Assembly: GCA_016295545.1 (NCBI GenBank)
Contig: JAEDLA010000013.1
Coordinates: forward strand, 1 to 14,308
Direction of reading: 5' to 3'
Source: Oscillospiraceae bacterium
GTDB taxonomy: Bacteria; Bacillota; Clostridia; Oscillospirales; Ruminococcaceae
DNA length: 14,308 nt
Shown here: positions 1 through 6,940 of the stretch, one piece after another
Numbering within the stretch: the stretch's first letter is position 1
Layout: each line of letters opens with the position of its first letter
Notes under the pieces: model-generated
What the model was told of the DNA's origin: nothing
The model's input: only the letters and a program-made list of their open reading frames with translations
Databases searched by the model: none
Position numbers and translations under genes: made by a program

Positions 1-1
1 T

Positions 2-1912
2 GCAGCAGGAAAAATTGAAGCTGATGTAAAAATAGTCCCTGAAAGCGGAGAAAAGGCGGAAAGCTCCGGATTAAAAAGGGAAATCATCACTCTTGCCGCC
101 GGAGCTGTTATCTATGCCGGAGCAATTATCCTCCAAAGCGTTCTGAAGCTTGATATACCCTCAGTAGTGCTGTATATTGCGGCATACCTGCTGCTTGGCT
201 ATGAAATTCTCACAGCAACAGTAAAAAATGTGAGCAGAGGAAATATATTTGACGAAAATTTCCTTATGACGATTGCAACTGTGGGAGCGTTTATTCTCGG
301 CGACTATTCCGAAGCCGTAGGAGTTGTGCTTTTCTTCAAAATCGGCGAAATATTTGAGGATTATGCTGTAAACAAGAGCCGTAAGGCAATTACAGCTGCG
401 GCAGGCTTAAAGGTTGACGAAGCTGAGCTTCTGACGGAGGACGGCTTTGTGATAACTTCCTCTCAGAATATAAAAATCGGCGATATTATAAGAGTTAAGC
501 CCGGAGAGAGAATTGCTGTGGACGGCGTTGTGGAGTCCGGCGAAACAAGGATAGATACCTCAGCTGTAAACGGTGAGCCTGTACCTGTATCGGTCAGAAA
601 AGGCGAAAGCGTTATTTCCGGCTGTATAAATATCAGCGAGGCGATAACTGTCAGAGCAACAGCGGCGGCAGGTGACTCCATGATTTCAAAAATTGCCGAT
701 GCTGTGGAGAATGCCTCTGCATCAAAGCCGAAAATAGACAGATTTATCTCCCGTTTCGCAAAGGTATATACTCCGGTGGTCATAGCAATTGCCGCCTTTA
801 CTGCGATAGTTCCCTCGATAATCACAGGAGAATGGCAGAAGTGGATATATACTGCACTTACCTTTCTTGTAATAAGCTGTCCATGCGCACTGGTTCTCAG
901 CGTGCCGCTTGCCTATTTTGCAGGAATCGGAGCAGCTTCAAGGCTTGGAATACTCTTTAAGGGCGGAAGCTCACTGGAAGCACTGGGCAGAGTTAAGGCA
1001 GTTGCATTTGACAAGACCGGAACGGTCACCAATGGTACATTTACTGTAACAGATATAAAAACGTACAGCGGAATCTCACAGCAGGAATTTCTTTCGCTCT
1101 GCGGAGCGGCAGAGACGGCTTCAACTCATCCTGTAGCGGAGAGTATTGTTAAGTACTGTAAGGAAAATTCAGTAAATCTGCCGCAGCCTGAAAGAGTGCG
1201 TGAGTATTCCGGCAGAGGTCTTATTGCAGAAGTGGGAGGAAAAACTGTTCTCTGCGGCAATGAAAAGCTGCTCAGGGAAAACGGCATAGATTTTGCGGAC
1301 ACAGGCGAAAAAATCTCAGGCAGCGTGGTTTACGGAGCGTGGGACGGCATTGTTCAGGGAAGAATCGTTGTTTCTGACACTATTAAAAGCCGGTCAGCCG
1401 AAGCTGTAAAAAGTCTCAGGGCAATTGGAATTTATACGGCGATGCTCACTGGTGACAAGGAGGAAAATGCGGAGATAACCGGCGAAAAGCTTGGAATAGA
1501 CAGTGTTAGAGGCGGACTTATGCCGGAGGATAAGCTTGTGGAAATCAGGAGAATACGTGAGGAGCATGGTGCAGTTATGTTTGTCGGAGACGGCATAAAC
1601 GATGGTCCTGTACTTGCCGGAGCAGATGTGGGCGGAGCTATGCATACCGGTGCAGACCTTGCCCTTGAAGCGGCAGACGCAGTATTTATGAATCCGGAGC
1701 TTGATTCAGTAGTCCGTGCGAAGAAAATCGCAGACAGAACGCTGAGAATTTCATGGGAGAATATAATCTTTGCTCTGCTGATAAAAGCGGCTGTACTGGC
1801 AATAGGACTTCTGGGACACCCCAGTATGTGGTTTGCAGTTTTTGCTGATTCCGGTACGGCAATGCTTCTGATACTCAACTCAGTAAGGGCGTTGAGGACG
1901 AAAAATATATAA
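2..1912 (+). CDS. P1B-type heavy-metal-exporting ATPase (Zn/Cd/Pb type), 5' end cut by window edge
   Basis: This is an integral-membrane ATPase that exports soft divalent metals from the cytoplasm using ATP. The frame is open from base 2, so the N-terminus, including any metal-binding domain, lies outside; 636 residues are visible. A GTG at 167 is not the true start, because a hydrophobic helix is encoded upstream of it. Numbering from base 2: actuator motif NGEP near 190, the metal-site motif CPC at 293-295, phosphorylation motif DKTGT at 337, an HPVAES motif typical of the P1B nucleotide-binding domain, TGDK, and the hinge GDGIND (bases 1586-1603). The last helices carry Lys595 and Asp616 (DSG), which in the P1B-2 subgroup (ZntA, CadA) mark Zn/Cd/Pb specificity and argue against copper. 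One oddity is that the usual actuator TGE reads NGE. No terminator follows; repeat copy 1 begins 43 bases later. The family is certain and the metal is likely. Confidence 0.95.
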   Translation, partial: AAGKIEADVKIVPESGEKAESSGLKREIITLAAGAVIYAGAIILQSVLKLDIPSVVLYIAAYLLLGYEILTATVKNVSRGNIFDENFLMTIATVGAFILGDYSEAVGVVLFFKIGEIFEDYAVNKSRKAITAAAGLKVDEAELLTEDGFVITSSQNIKIGDIIRVKPGERIAVDGVVESGETRIDTSAVNGEPVPVSVRKGESVISGCINISEAITVRATAAAGDSMISKIADAVENASASKPKIDRFISRFAKVYTPVVIAIAAFTAIVPSIITGEWQKWIYTALTFLVISCPCALVLSVPLAYFAGIGAASRLGILFKGGSSLEALGRVKAVAFDKTGTVTNGTFTVTDIKTYSGISQQEFLSLCGAAETASTHPVAESIVKYCKENSVNLPQPERVREYSGRGLIAEVGGKTVLCGNEKLLRENGIDFADTGEKISGSVVYGAWDGIVQGRIVVSDTIKSRSAEAVKSLRAIGIYTAMLTGDKEENAEITGEKLGIDSVRGGLMPEDKLVEIRRIREEHGAVMFVGDGINDGPVLAGADVGGAMHTGADLALEAADAVFMNPELDSVVRAKKIADRTLRISWENIIFALLIKAAVLAIGLLGHPSMWFAVFADSGTAMLLILNSVRALRTKNI

Positions 1913-1955
1913 AGCTCAGGCGGATATAATACCTCCATGCAGATTGTGCAGAAGT

Positions 1956-2199
1956 GAAAGACACGCAAATCAATTATACTTGTACGGCATTATTTATGGG
2001 AATGTTATTTCCTGATTCTTTTGCTAATGGGAAATGTTTCTTTGAGTTCTCCTCATCTGTATATACCCCTTTATGGGGTATATACAGATGAGACGTGGGA
2101 TTCCAAAGGGACAATGTCCCTTTGGCAGAGGGGTAAAGGGGGGACAGCGTCCCCCCTTAAATAATGCCGTACTGGTAAAATCTGATTTGCGTGTTTTTC
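1956..2199. repeat. Inverted-repeat element with internal hairpins, copy 1 (MITE-like or structured repeat)
   Basis: The outer arms at 1956-1996 and 2158-2199 are imperfect inverted repeats of about 41 bases, sharing TAAATAATGCCGTAC and ATTTGCGTGT in the right-arm orientation. Inside lie three hairpins: A, a perfect 18-bp stem 2052-2069/2075-2092 with loop TTTAT; B, 2103-2113/2115-2125 (CCAAAGGGACA and its complement); C, 2138-2145/2149-2156 with loop AGC. The same modules recur in the same order at 11352-11668, and B and C recur at the right edge. There is no open reading frame with protein character and no transposase, so if mobile it is non-autonomous. No clear target-site duplication was found. 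I do not recognise a named family. Confidence 0.8.
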
Positions 2200-2211
2200 T
2201 GACGAAAAATG

Positions 2212-2241
2212 TTGACAATCTCTGTGCAAATCTGCTATAAT
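2212..2241 (+). promoter_or_regulatory. Consensus sigma-A-type promoter (P1)
   Basis: TTGACA at 2212-2217 and TATAAT at 2236-2241 are separated by 18 bases, and a TGC directly before the -10 makes it an extended -10. This is the best promoter in the window. It sits 13 bases outside the right arm of repeat copy 1. The start of transcription would be near 2248, which leaves almost 280 bases before the ddl-like start codon. It therefore drives either a long leader or a separate small RNA. Confidence 0.8.
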
Positions 2242-2247
2242 ATATAT

Positions 2248-2438
2248 AATAATAGGTGCAGGTAATCTGTACATACAATTTATGAAAAAGTGTGTTCTGT
2301 AGTGGTTTTGCCGGTTTGGCAGTGAAATGTTTCGTTAAAATCTACAAAAATATACACCCGAAGTTATAATAAAATACTGCTCTGTTCTATAAATTCTGTA
2401 TTTTTCTTCATTTCTGCAAAAAATACTTGCAGTTTTTT
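2248..2438 (+). ncRNA. Candidate structured leader or small RNA ending at an intrinsic terminator
   Basis: The region between promoter P1 and the hairpin/T-run at 2414-2438 would give an RNA of about 190 nt with no coding character. By hand it can be folded into a rod: closing stem TGCAGGTA (2257-2264) with TACTTGCA (2424-2431, one G-U); 2274-2282 with 2390-2400 (2-nt bulge); GTGT and TGTAG (2292-2302) with CTACA and ACAC (2342-2357). The closing stem uses the same bases as the 3' arm of the terminator, so the two folds exclude each other, as in an attenuator. No T-box, cobalamin or other riboswitch signature was recognised. A 6S-like rod of similar length is possible, but this is not shown. 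A TATAAT at 2365-2370 with a weak -35 (TCTACA, 2341) may be another start. Confidence 0.3.
2414..2438 (+). terminator. Candidate intrinsic terminator in the leader of the ddl-like gene
   Basis: CTGCAA (2414-2419) pairs with TTGCAG (2427-2432) across a 7-nt loop, and six T follow at 2433-2438. The stem is short with three G-C pairs, so termination may be partial. It lies about 190 nt after the likely start of the P1 transcript and 88 nt before the ddl-like ATG, which fits an attenuator or the end of a small RNA. Confidence 0.45.
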
Positions 2439-2455
2439 GTGAATTGTGATAAAAT
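2427..2455 (+). promoter_or_regulatory. Candidate proximal promoter (P2) for the ddl-like operon
   Basis: TAAAAT at 2450-2455 is preceded by TGA (extended -10) and, 17 bases upstream, by TTGCAG at 2427-2432, a weak -35 that overlaps the terminator arm. Transcription would start near 2462 with a leader of about 64 nt, which suits a downstream gene better than the distant P1. Confidence 0.4.
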
Positions 2456-2525
2456 ATATAGGTGTATGAATACGATTGAATATAGATTTATATGTTTGCT
2501 ACAATTATTGTAAAGGAGTTTCCGT

Positions 2526-3602
2526 ATGGCAAAAATCAAAGTCGCCGTTATTTTCGGAGGGATCTCAGGTGAACACCAGCTTTCGCTGAATTCTGCGGCT
2601 GAAATAATCAGAAATATTCCTGCCGATAAGTATGAGGTCATTTGTATCGGTATTACAAAAAAGGGACGCTGGCTCTGCTATCCGGGTGATGTGGAAGATA
2701 TTCCTACCGGAAAATGGGAGTATGATCCCGACTGTACCTCTGCATTTATTTCTCCTGATCCTATTTACAAGGGATTTGTCATTATTGAAAACGGCGAAGT
2801 TTCAGTTAAAAAGGTGGACGTTGTTTTCCCTGTGCTTCAGGGAAAATTCGGTGCTGACGGTACTCTGAACGGACTGCTTGACTTTTCAGGGATACCTTAT
2901 GTTGGCTGCGGACTTCTTGCATCAGCTTCATGCATGGATAAGACTCACACTCATATGATTCTTGACGATTATAACATTAAAACAGCTGACTGGCGCATGA
3001 TAACCCAGCGTGAAATGAATCACCTTGACAAGCGCTGTACTGAGATTGCTGATGAGCTTGGCTTTCCGCTTATTGCAAAGCCTGCCAACAGCGGCAGTAC
3101 GATCGGCGCAAACAGAGCAGATAACCTTGAGGAGCTTGAAGCTGCCGTTAAAACTGCTTTCTCCCACGATAACAAGGTAGTCGTGGAGAAGTTTATCATA
3201 GGCAGAGAGCTTGAAGCGGCTGTTTTCGGCTATGATACGCCTTTTTCCTCCTATATAGGAGAGATAAAGTCCTGTTCCGGAGAGCGTGAGTGTACTAAGG
3301 AGAAATTCGTCTCCGAAAATGATAAAATGGAAGTGCCTGCACAGCTTGAAAATTCAGTTATGCTCCATATACGTGAGATTGCAGTAAAGGCGTACAAGGC
3401 GCTGGGCTGCAAGGGCATGGCAAGGATAGATTTCTTTATGGACGATGCAGGAGAGCTTTATCTGAACAAGATAAGCACAATGCCGGGCTTTACCTCCGAC
3501 TGCATTTATCCCAAGCTCATGAAGCATCTGGGAATGGAGCTGCCGTATCTCATCGACAAGCTCATTGAACAGGCAATCGACAACGCTGACAGAAATTATT
3601 GA
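2526..3602 (+). CDS. D-alanine--D-alanine ligase homologue with altered catalytic residues (probable pseudoenzyme or changed specificity)
   Basis: This 358-aa protein has the full length and order of the Ddl ATP-grasp family, cytoplasmic ligases that join D-Ala to D-Ala or another D-acid for cell-wall precursors. ATG 2526 follows AAAGGAG (2512-2518) by 7 bases. Conserved parts: FGGISGEH (10-17), the loop around GADGT (109-113), PYVGCG, MDK (137-139), KPANSGST (185-192), ARID with Asp302, and TMPGFT (318-323). Compared with E. coli DdlB from memory, His63 is Gln105, Glu68 is Ala110, Tyr216 is Phe261, and the Mg ligands Glu270 and Asn272 are Lys315 and Ser317. Phe at the Tyr216 position is known from D-Ala-D-lactate ligases, but loss of both Mg ligands argues against normal catalysis. 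Its stop overlaps the ribosome site of the racemase-like gene. The family is certain; inactivity is inferred. Confidence 0.9.
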   Translation: MAKIKVAVIFGGISGEHQLSLNSAAEIIRNIPADKYEVICIGITKKGRWLCYPGDVEDIPTGKWEYDPDCTSAFISPDPIYKGFVIIENGEVSVKKVDVVFPVLQGKFGADGTLNGLLDFSGIPYVGCGLLASASCMDKTHTHMILDDYNIKTADWRMITQREMNHLDKRCTEIADELGFPLIAKPANSGSTIGANRADNLEELEAAVKTAFSHDNKVVVEKFIIGRELEAAVFGYDTPFSSYIGEIKSCSGERECTKEKFVSENDKMEVPAQLENSVMLHIREIAVKAYKALGCKGMARIDFFMDDAGELYLNKISTMPGFTSDCIYPKLMKHLGMELPYLIDKLIEQAIDNADRNY

Positions 3603-3611
3603 GGAAGTGCC

Positions 3612-4412
3612 ATGAATAACAGAGCTATAGGAATTATTGACGCCGGTTTCGGCGGACTTGCGGCAGCAAAGTCTCTGCGTGAGCTTCTGCCGTCGGAAAA
3701 TATTATTTATTTCAGTGATATCGCACGTTACCCATACGAAAAATATACCGCTGAGGAAGTCGGAAAATATATTGCCGAAAGCGGTGAGCTTCTTGCCGAA
3801 AGGGGAGTAAAGCTTATCCTGAATGCAAGCGGCTGCATTTTTGACGGTGCAGGAGACGGCACCCTCTGCGGAGTGCCCTTTATCGGAACAGAGCTTCCGG
3901 CAGCTCAGGCTGCGTGCAGCTCCACAAGAAACGGAAAAATAGGTATTATCGGAAGTGCGGCGGCTGTCCGCAACGGTATCATAGGCAGAGCAGTAAGAAC
4001 TATACGTCCCGGAACTATAGTCTGCGGAAATGTTTCAATGCTTATTGCACCGGCTGTTCTGGGCGATTATGTACACAGGAATCCAAAGGTCATGAGAGCT
4101 GTCGTTGAGGACTGCCTTACACCATTCGGAGAATCAGGTGCAGATACCATAATACTGGGCAGCTCCTACTGCGAGTTTGTTAAGGAGCTTATTCTTGAAG
4201 CGGCTGACGACAGTGTAACTATCGTTTCGCCGGCTGCCGAAGCTGCAAAAGCGGCTGAACTTTACCTTTTTGAGCACGATCTTCTTACTGACTGTGAGGG
4301 AGAGGGCGAATCGGAATATATCGTCAACAGCGGAGAGGACTTCTTTGTGGAAAATGCCTCAGCACTGTATGGCGAAAAGCTTAAAGGAACAATTACCTGC
4401 ATACAGAATTAA
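3612..4412 (+). CDS. Glutamate racemase (MurI) homologue lacking both catalytic cysteines
   Basis: This 266-aa protein is a full-length member of the aspartate/glutamate racemase family, which makes D-Glu for peptidoglycan by a two-cysteine proton transfer. ATG 3612 is preceded by GAGGAAG (3601-3607), which overlaps the stop of the ddl-like gene, so the two are probably translationally coupled. Family landmarks are all present: IIDAGFGGL (8-16, usually DSGxGGL), IIYFSDIARYPY (31-42), NGKIGIIGS (107-115), ILGSSY (181-186) and the C-terminal IVNSGEDFF. The first catalytic Cys (usually A-C-N-T or A-C-G-T) is Ser73 in NASGC; the second (usually L-G-C-T-H) is Ser184 in LGSSY, and the neighbouring His is Tyr186. 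The substrate-loop Ser is Ala11. The frame is clean and conserved outside the active site, so it is not a decaying pseudogene. Racemase activity is unlikely; the role is unknown. Confidence 0.9.
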   Translation: MNNRAIGIIDAGFGGLAAAKSLRELLPSENIIYFSDIARYPYEKYTAEEVGKYIAESGELLAERGVKLILNASGCIFDGAGDGTLCGVPFIGTELPAAQAACSSTRNGKIGIIGSAAAVRNGIIGRAVRTIRPGTIVCGNVSMLIAPAVLGDYVHRNPKVMRAVVEDCLTPFGESGADTIILGSSYCEFVKELILEAADDSVTIVSPAAEAAKAAELYLFEHDLLTDCEGEGESEYIVNSGEDFFVENASALYGEKLKGTITCIQN

Positions 4413-4422
4413 GGAGCAGATC

Positions 4423-4872
4423 TTGAATAAAAATGAAGTTTTGATATCCCTTGTAAGCAGACAGTGGCAGGACAATGAAAAGTCTGAAACAGAGCTGGTT
4501 ACAAGGGCAAGCTGCCGGACTGAGAATGGCTTCAATATAATCTCCTACGAGGATACTGAGGCAACAGGCTTTGAGGGTTCGGTAACTACCATAAAGGTCG
4601 ATAAAAACAAAAACGCCCTGATTATCCGCAGCGGAACGGCAAATTCCGCACTTTCCCTTGAAATGGGCAAAAAGCATTTCTGCCAGTACGGTACACCCTA
4701 CGGCAGCTTTCAGATAGGCGTTTTCACTCATTCAATAAAAAACAGGCTCAGCACTCACGGAGAGCTGTACATGAAATATACTCTTGATATAAATTCTGCA
4801 TATCTTTCCGATAATGAAATAATCCTGAAGATTCAGGAACAGGCAGTGCATGAGAGTGCGGACGAGTCCTGA
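4423..4872 (+). CDS. DUF1934 (YwiB-like) beta-barrel protein
   Basis: This small cytoplasmic protein of 149 aa has no signal peptide or membrane segment. TTG 4423 is chosen because AAGGAG (4411-4416) lies 6 bases upstream and overlaps the stop of the racemase-like gene; no in-frame ATG or GTG sits nearby. The sequence opens with a strand-rich part (NEVLISLVSRQ), has a central Gly/Thr-rich portion, and contains HFCQYGTPYGSFQIGVFT and the LYMKYTLDIN segment seen in DUF1934 proteins, which are thought to form a calycin-like barrel. In Bacillus subtilis the member ywiB is beside argS, and here argS also follows, after 73 bases. The molecular function is not known. The C-terminus is short and acidic. 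Confidence 0.8.
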   Translation: MNKNEVLISLVSRQWQDNEKSETELVTRASCRTENGFNIISYEDTEATGFEGSVTTIKVDKNKNALIIRSGTANSALSLEMGKKHFCQYGTPYGSFQIGVFTHSIKNRLSTHGELYMKYTLDINSAYLSDNEIILKIQEQAVHESADES

Positions 4873-4945
4873 TATTCAGCGTAAAATAACAGATAATAAT
4901 AAAACCTGCAAAGCAATACAGGTTATGTGAAAGGATTTTTTGAAT

Positions 4946-6715
4946 ATGTCTAATCTAATCGAACAGGCGTCATCTCAGCTCAGAGAGCTTATTTCAAAGG
5001 CTGCCGCCGGACTGTCGGAAAAAGGTCAGCTGCCGGAGGTTCCCGTGCCTGACTTTGCCGTTGAGATACCGGCTGATAAATCACACGGCGATTTTGCTGC
5101 CAATATTGCAATGGTGGGCGCAAGAAGCTACCGCATGGCTCCGGTAAAAATTGCGGAGCTTATCCTCTCGGAGATTTCTCTTGAGGGCACGCTGTTTGAA
5201 AGGGCTGAGATAGCCGGTCCGGGATTTATGAACTTCTTTCTTGGCAGAAAATGGTTCTCTGACGTTATCAGGGCAGTAAATTCCGAAAAGGAAAATTACG
5301 GAAAAACTGATACCGGAAAGGGCAAAAAGGTCCTTGTGGAGTTCGTTTCCGCCAATCCTACCGGGCCTATGCACATCGGCAACGCAAGAGGCGGAGCTAT
5401 CGGAGACTGCCTTGCAAGCGTTCTCCAGTGGGCAGGCTACTATACCGAGCGTGAATTCTACGTTAACGACGCAGGAAATCAGATAGAAAAATTCGGGAAA
5501 TCCCTTTCGCTCCGTTATTTGCAGCTTGCATCCCCGGCAGGAAAAGATGTAAGGGAAAAGCTTGGAAATGATACGGAAAAGGTTTGCAGCGCCCTTTATG
5601 AGCAAAGCGGCGAGGGAATGACCTTTGAAATGCCGGAGGACGTTTATCTCGGCACTGATATTATAGAACACGCAAAGAATTATCTTGACGAGTTCGGCAC
5701 AGGTCTTGCAGAGGCTTCTGACGAGGAGCGAAAAAAGGCTCTTGTGGACTACGCTCTGCCTAAAAATATTGCCGGACTTGAACGTGACCTGAAAAAATAC
5801 CGCATAGTTTACGATAACTGGTACAGAGAGAGCAAGCTCCACGAAAGCGGCGAAACAATGCGCATCGTGGACAAGCTTAAGGAAACCGGACATACTTATG
5901 AAAAGGAAGGGGCTGTATGGTTCAGGGCAACTGACTTCGGCGTTGACAAGGACTTTGTTCTTGTCCGTGCAAATGGAGTTCCGACCTATGTTGTGCCGGA
6001 TATTGCCTACCACTACGACAAGCTTGTGACAAGAGGCTTCGACAAGGCAATAAACGTTCTCGGAGCTGACCATCACGGCTATGTACCGAGACTTAAATCT
6101 GCCCTTACAGCTCTTGGAGTGGACGCAGGAAAGCTTGACGCAGTTCTCATGCAGATGGTTCGCCTTATCCGAAACGGCGAAGTCACAAAGCTGTCAAAAA
6201 GAAGCGGCAAGGCTATTACCCTTGTTACGCTTCTGGAGGAGATTCCTATTGATGCAGCCCGTTTCTTCTTCAACATGAGAGAAGCTGATTCCCAGTTTGA
6301 ATTTGACCTTGACCTTGCAGTTGAGCAGTCCTCTAAGAACCCTGTTTATTACGTTCAGTACGCTCATGCGAGAATATGCAGTCTTATTGCAAATCTCAGG
6401 GCAGAGGGAACTGAGATTCCGGAGACAGCAGACCTTGACCTCCTTGTTTCCCCGCAGGAAACGGAGCTTATCCGCCATATTGCGTCACTTCCGGCTGAAA
6501 TTGACCTTGCTGCCAGAAATTACAATCCTGCCGGAATCACAAAATATGTCATTGCACTTGCTACGCTGTTTCATAAGTTCTATGATGCCTGCAGCGTAAA
6601 AAATGCAGAAACTCCGGAGCTTATGAACGCAAGAATAATGCTCTGTCTTGCTGTTAGACAGACGCTGAGAAATGTTCTGGATATTCTTAAAATAGAGTGT
6701 CCGGAAAAAATGTGA
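4946..6715 (+). CDS. argS: Arginyl-tRNA synthetase
   Basis: This is a class I aminoacyl-tRNA synthetase of 589 aa that charges tRNA-Arg in the cytoplasm. ATG 4946 is preferred over an in-frame TTG at 4940 because AAAGGA (4930-4935) is 10 bases from the ATG but only 4 from the TTG. The N-terminal Arg-specific domain covers roughly residues 1-95 (ADKSHGDFAANIAM). The HIGH-type motif is PTGPMHIGN near 138-146, VPDIAYH lies in the catalytic domain, and the KMSKS equivalent is KLSKRSG at 415-421. The C-terminal anticodon-binding DALR domain begins around VQYAHAR near 470. All signature residues are intact. A small hairpin (AACCTG 4903-4908 with CAGGTT 4919-4924) precedes it. It probably shares the upstream operon. 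No clear terminator follows. Confidence 0.97.
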   Translation: MSNLIEQASSQLRELISKAAAGLSEKGQLPEVPVPDFAVEIPADKSHGDFAANIAMVGARSYRMAPVKIAELILSEISLEGTLFERAEIAGPGFMNFFLGRKWFSDVIRAVNSEKENYGKTDTGKGKKVLVEFVSANPTGPMHIGNARGGAIGDCLASVLQWAGYYTEREFYVNDAGNQIEKFGKSLSLRYLQLASPAGKDVREKLGNDTEKVCSALYEQSGEGMTFEMPEDVYLGTDIIEHAKNYLDEFGTGLAEASDEERKKALVDYALPKNIAGLERDLKKYRIVYDNWYRESKLHESGETMRIVDKLKETGHTYEKEGAVWFRATDFGVDKDFVLVRANGVPTYVVPDIAYHYDKLVTRGFDKAINVLGADHHGYVPRLKSALTALGVDAGKLDAVLMQMVRLIRNGEVTKLSKRSGKAITLVTLLEEIPIDAARFFFNMREADSQFEFDLDLAVEQSSKNPVYYVQYAHARICSLIANLRAEGTEIPETADLDLLVSPQETELIRHIASLPAEIDLAARNYNPAGITKYVIALATLFHKFYDACSVKNAETPELMNARIMLCLAVRQTLRNVLDILKIECPEKM

Positions 6716-6831
6716 TTAATGACAGGTTACGCATTGGTTACAAAAAGATTCATATATTTGGTAAATTTAGACAGCTTTCAGCATTGGTTTATGTTATATA
6801 TGTAAGTTTTCGGGCGAGAATTAACAGTTTG

Positions 6832-6863
6832 TTAACATATTGCCGCCGAAAATGTGTTACAAT
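6832..6863 (+). promoter_or_regulatory. Possible promoter for the PucR-type regulator
   Basis: TACAAT at 6858-6863 is preceded by TGT, making an extended -10. The nearest -35 candidate, TTAACA at 6832-6837, is 20 bases away, which is longer than ideal. Transcription would start near 6870, about 70 bases before the ATG. The 225-base gap holds nothing else convincing. Confidence 0.4.
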
Positions 6864-6940
6864 TTGTAATATATTGAGGCAGCTGTGCCCGTTCTCTTCA
6901 AAACGTTTTCATAAAATAATTTTAAAGAAGGGATTTTATT

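Noticed and set aside
1432..1968. Open frame on the - strand, 178 codons
   Set aside because: It is antisense to the 3' end of the metal ATPase, with a Ser/Ala/Ile-rich composition typical of a shadow frame.
2052..2092. Hairpin A of repeat copy 1 as a transcription terminator for the ATPase gene
   Set aside because: The stem is long but no T-run follows on either strand, so it does not fit an intrinsic terminator.
1956..2199. Two repeat copies as a CRISPR array or an attachment-site pair
   Set aside because: The copies are about 9.4 kb apart, there is no regular spacing, and the intervening genes are ordinary housekeeping genes without integrase or phage genes.
2024..2278. Small - strand frames across repeat copy 1
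   Set aside because: They are made of hairpin sequence and give Pro/Cys-rich peptides without start signals, which is typical of translated repeats.
3612..4412. Racemase-like gene as a decaying pseudogene
   Set aside because: There is no frameshift or stop, the length is normal, the ribosome site is good and the non-catalytic motifs are kept, so neutral decay is unlikely.
5081..6076. Long open frame on the - strand, 331 codons
   Set aside because: It lies wholly inside argS in antisense, has no ribosome site or family motif, and its residues are those expected from reading argS backwards.
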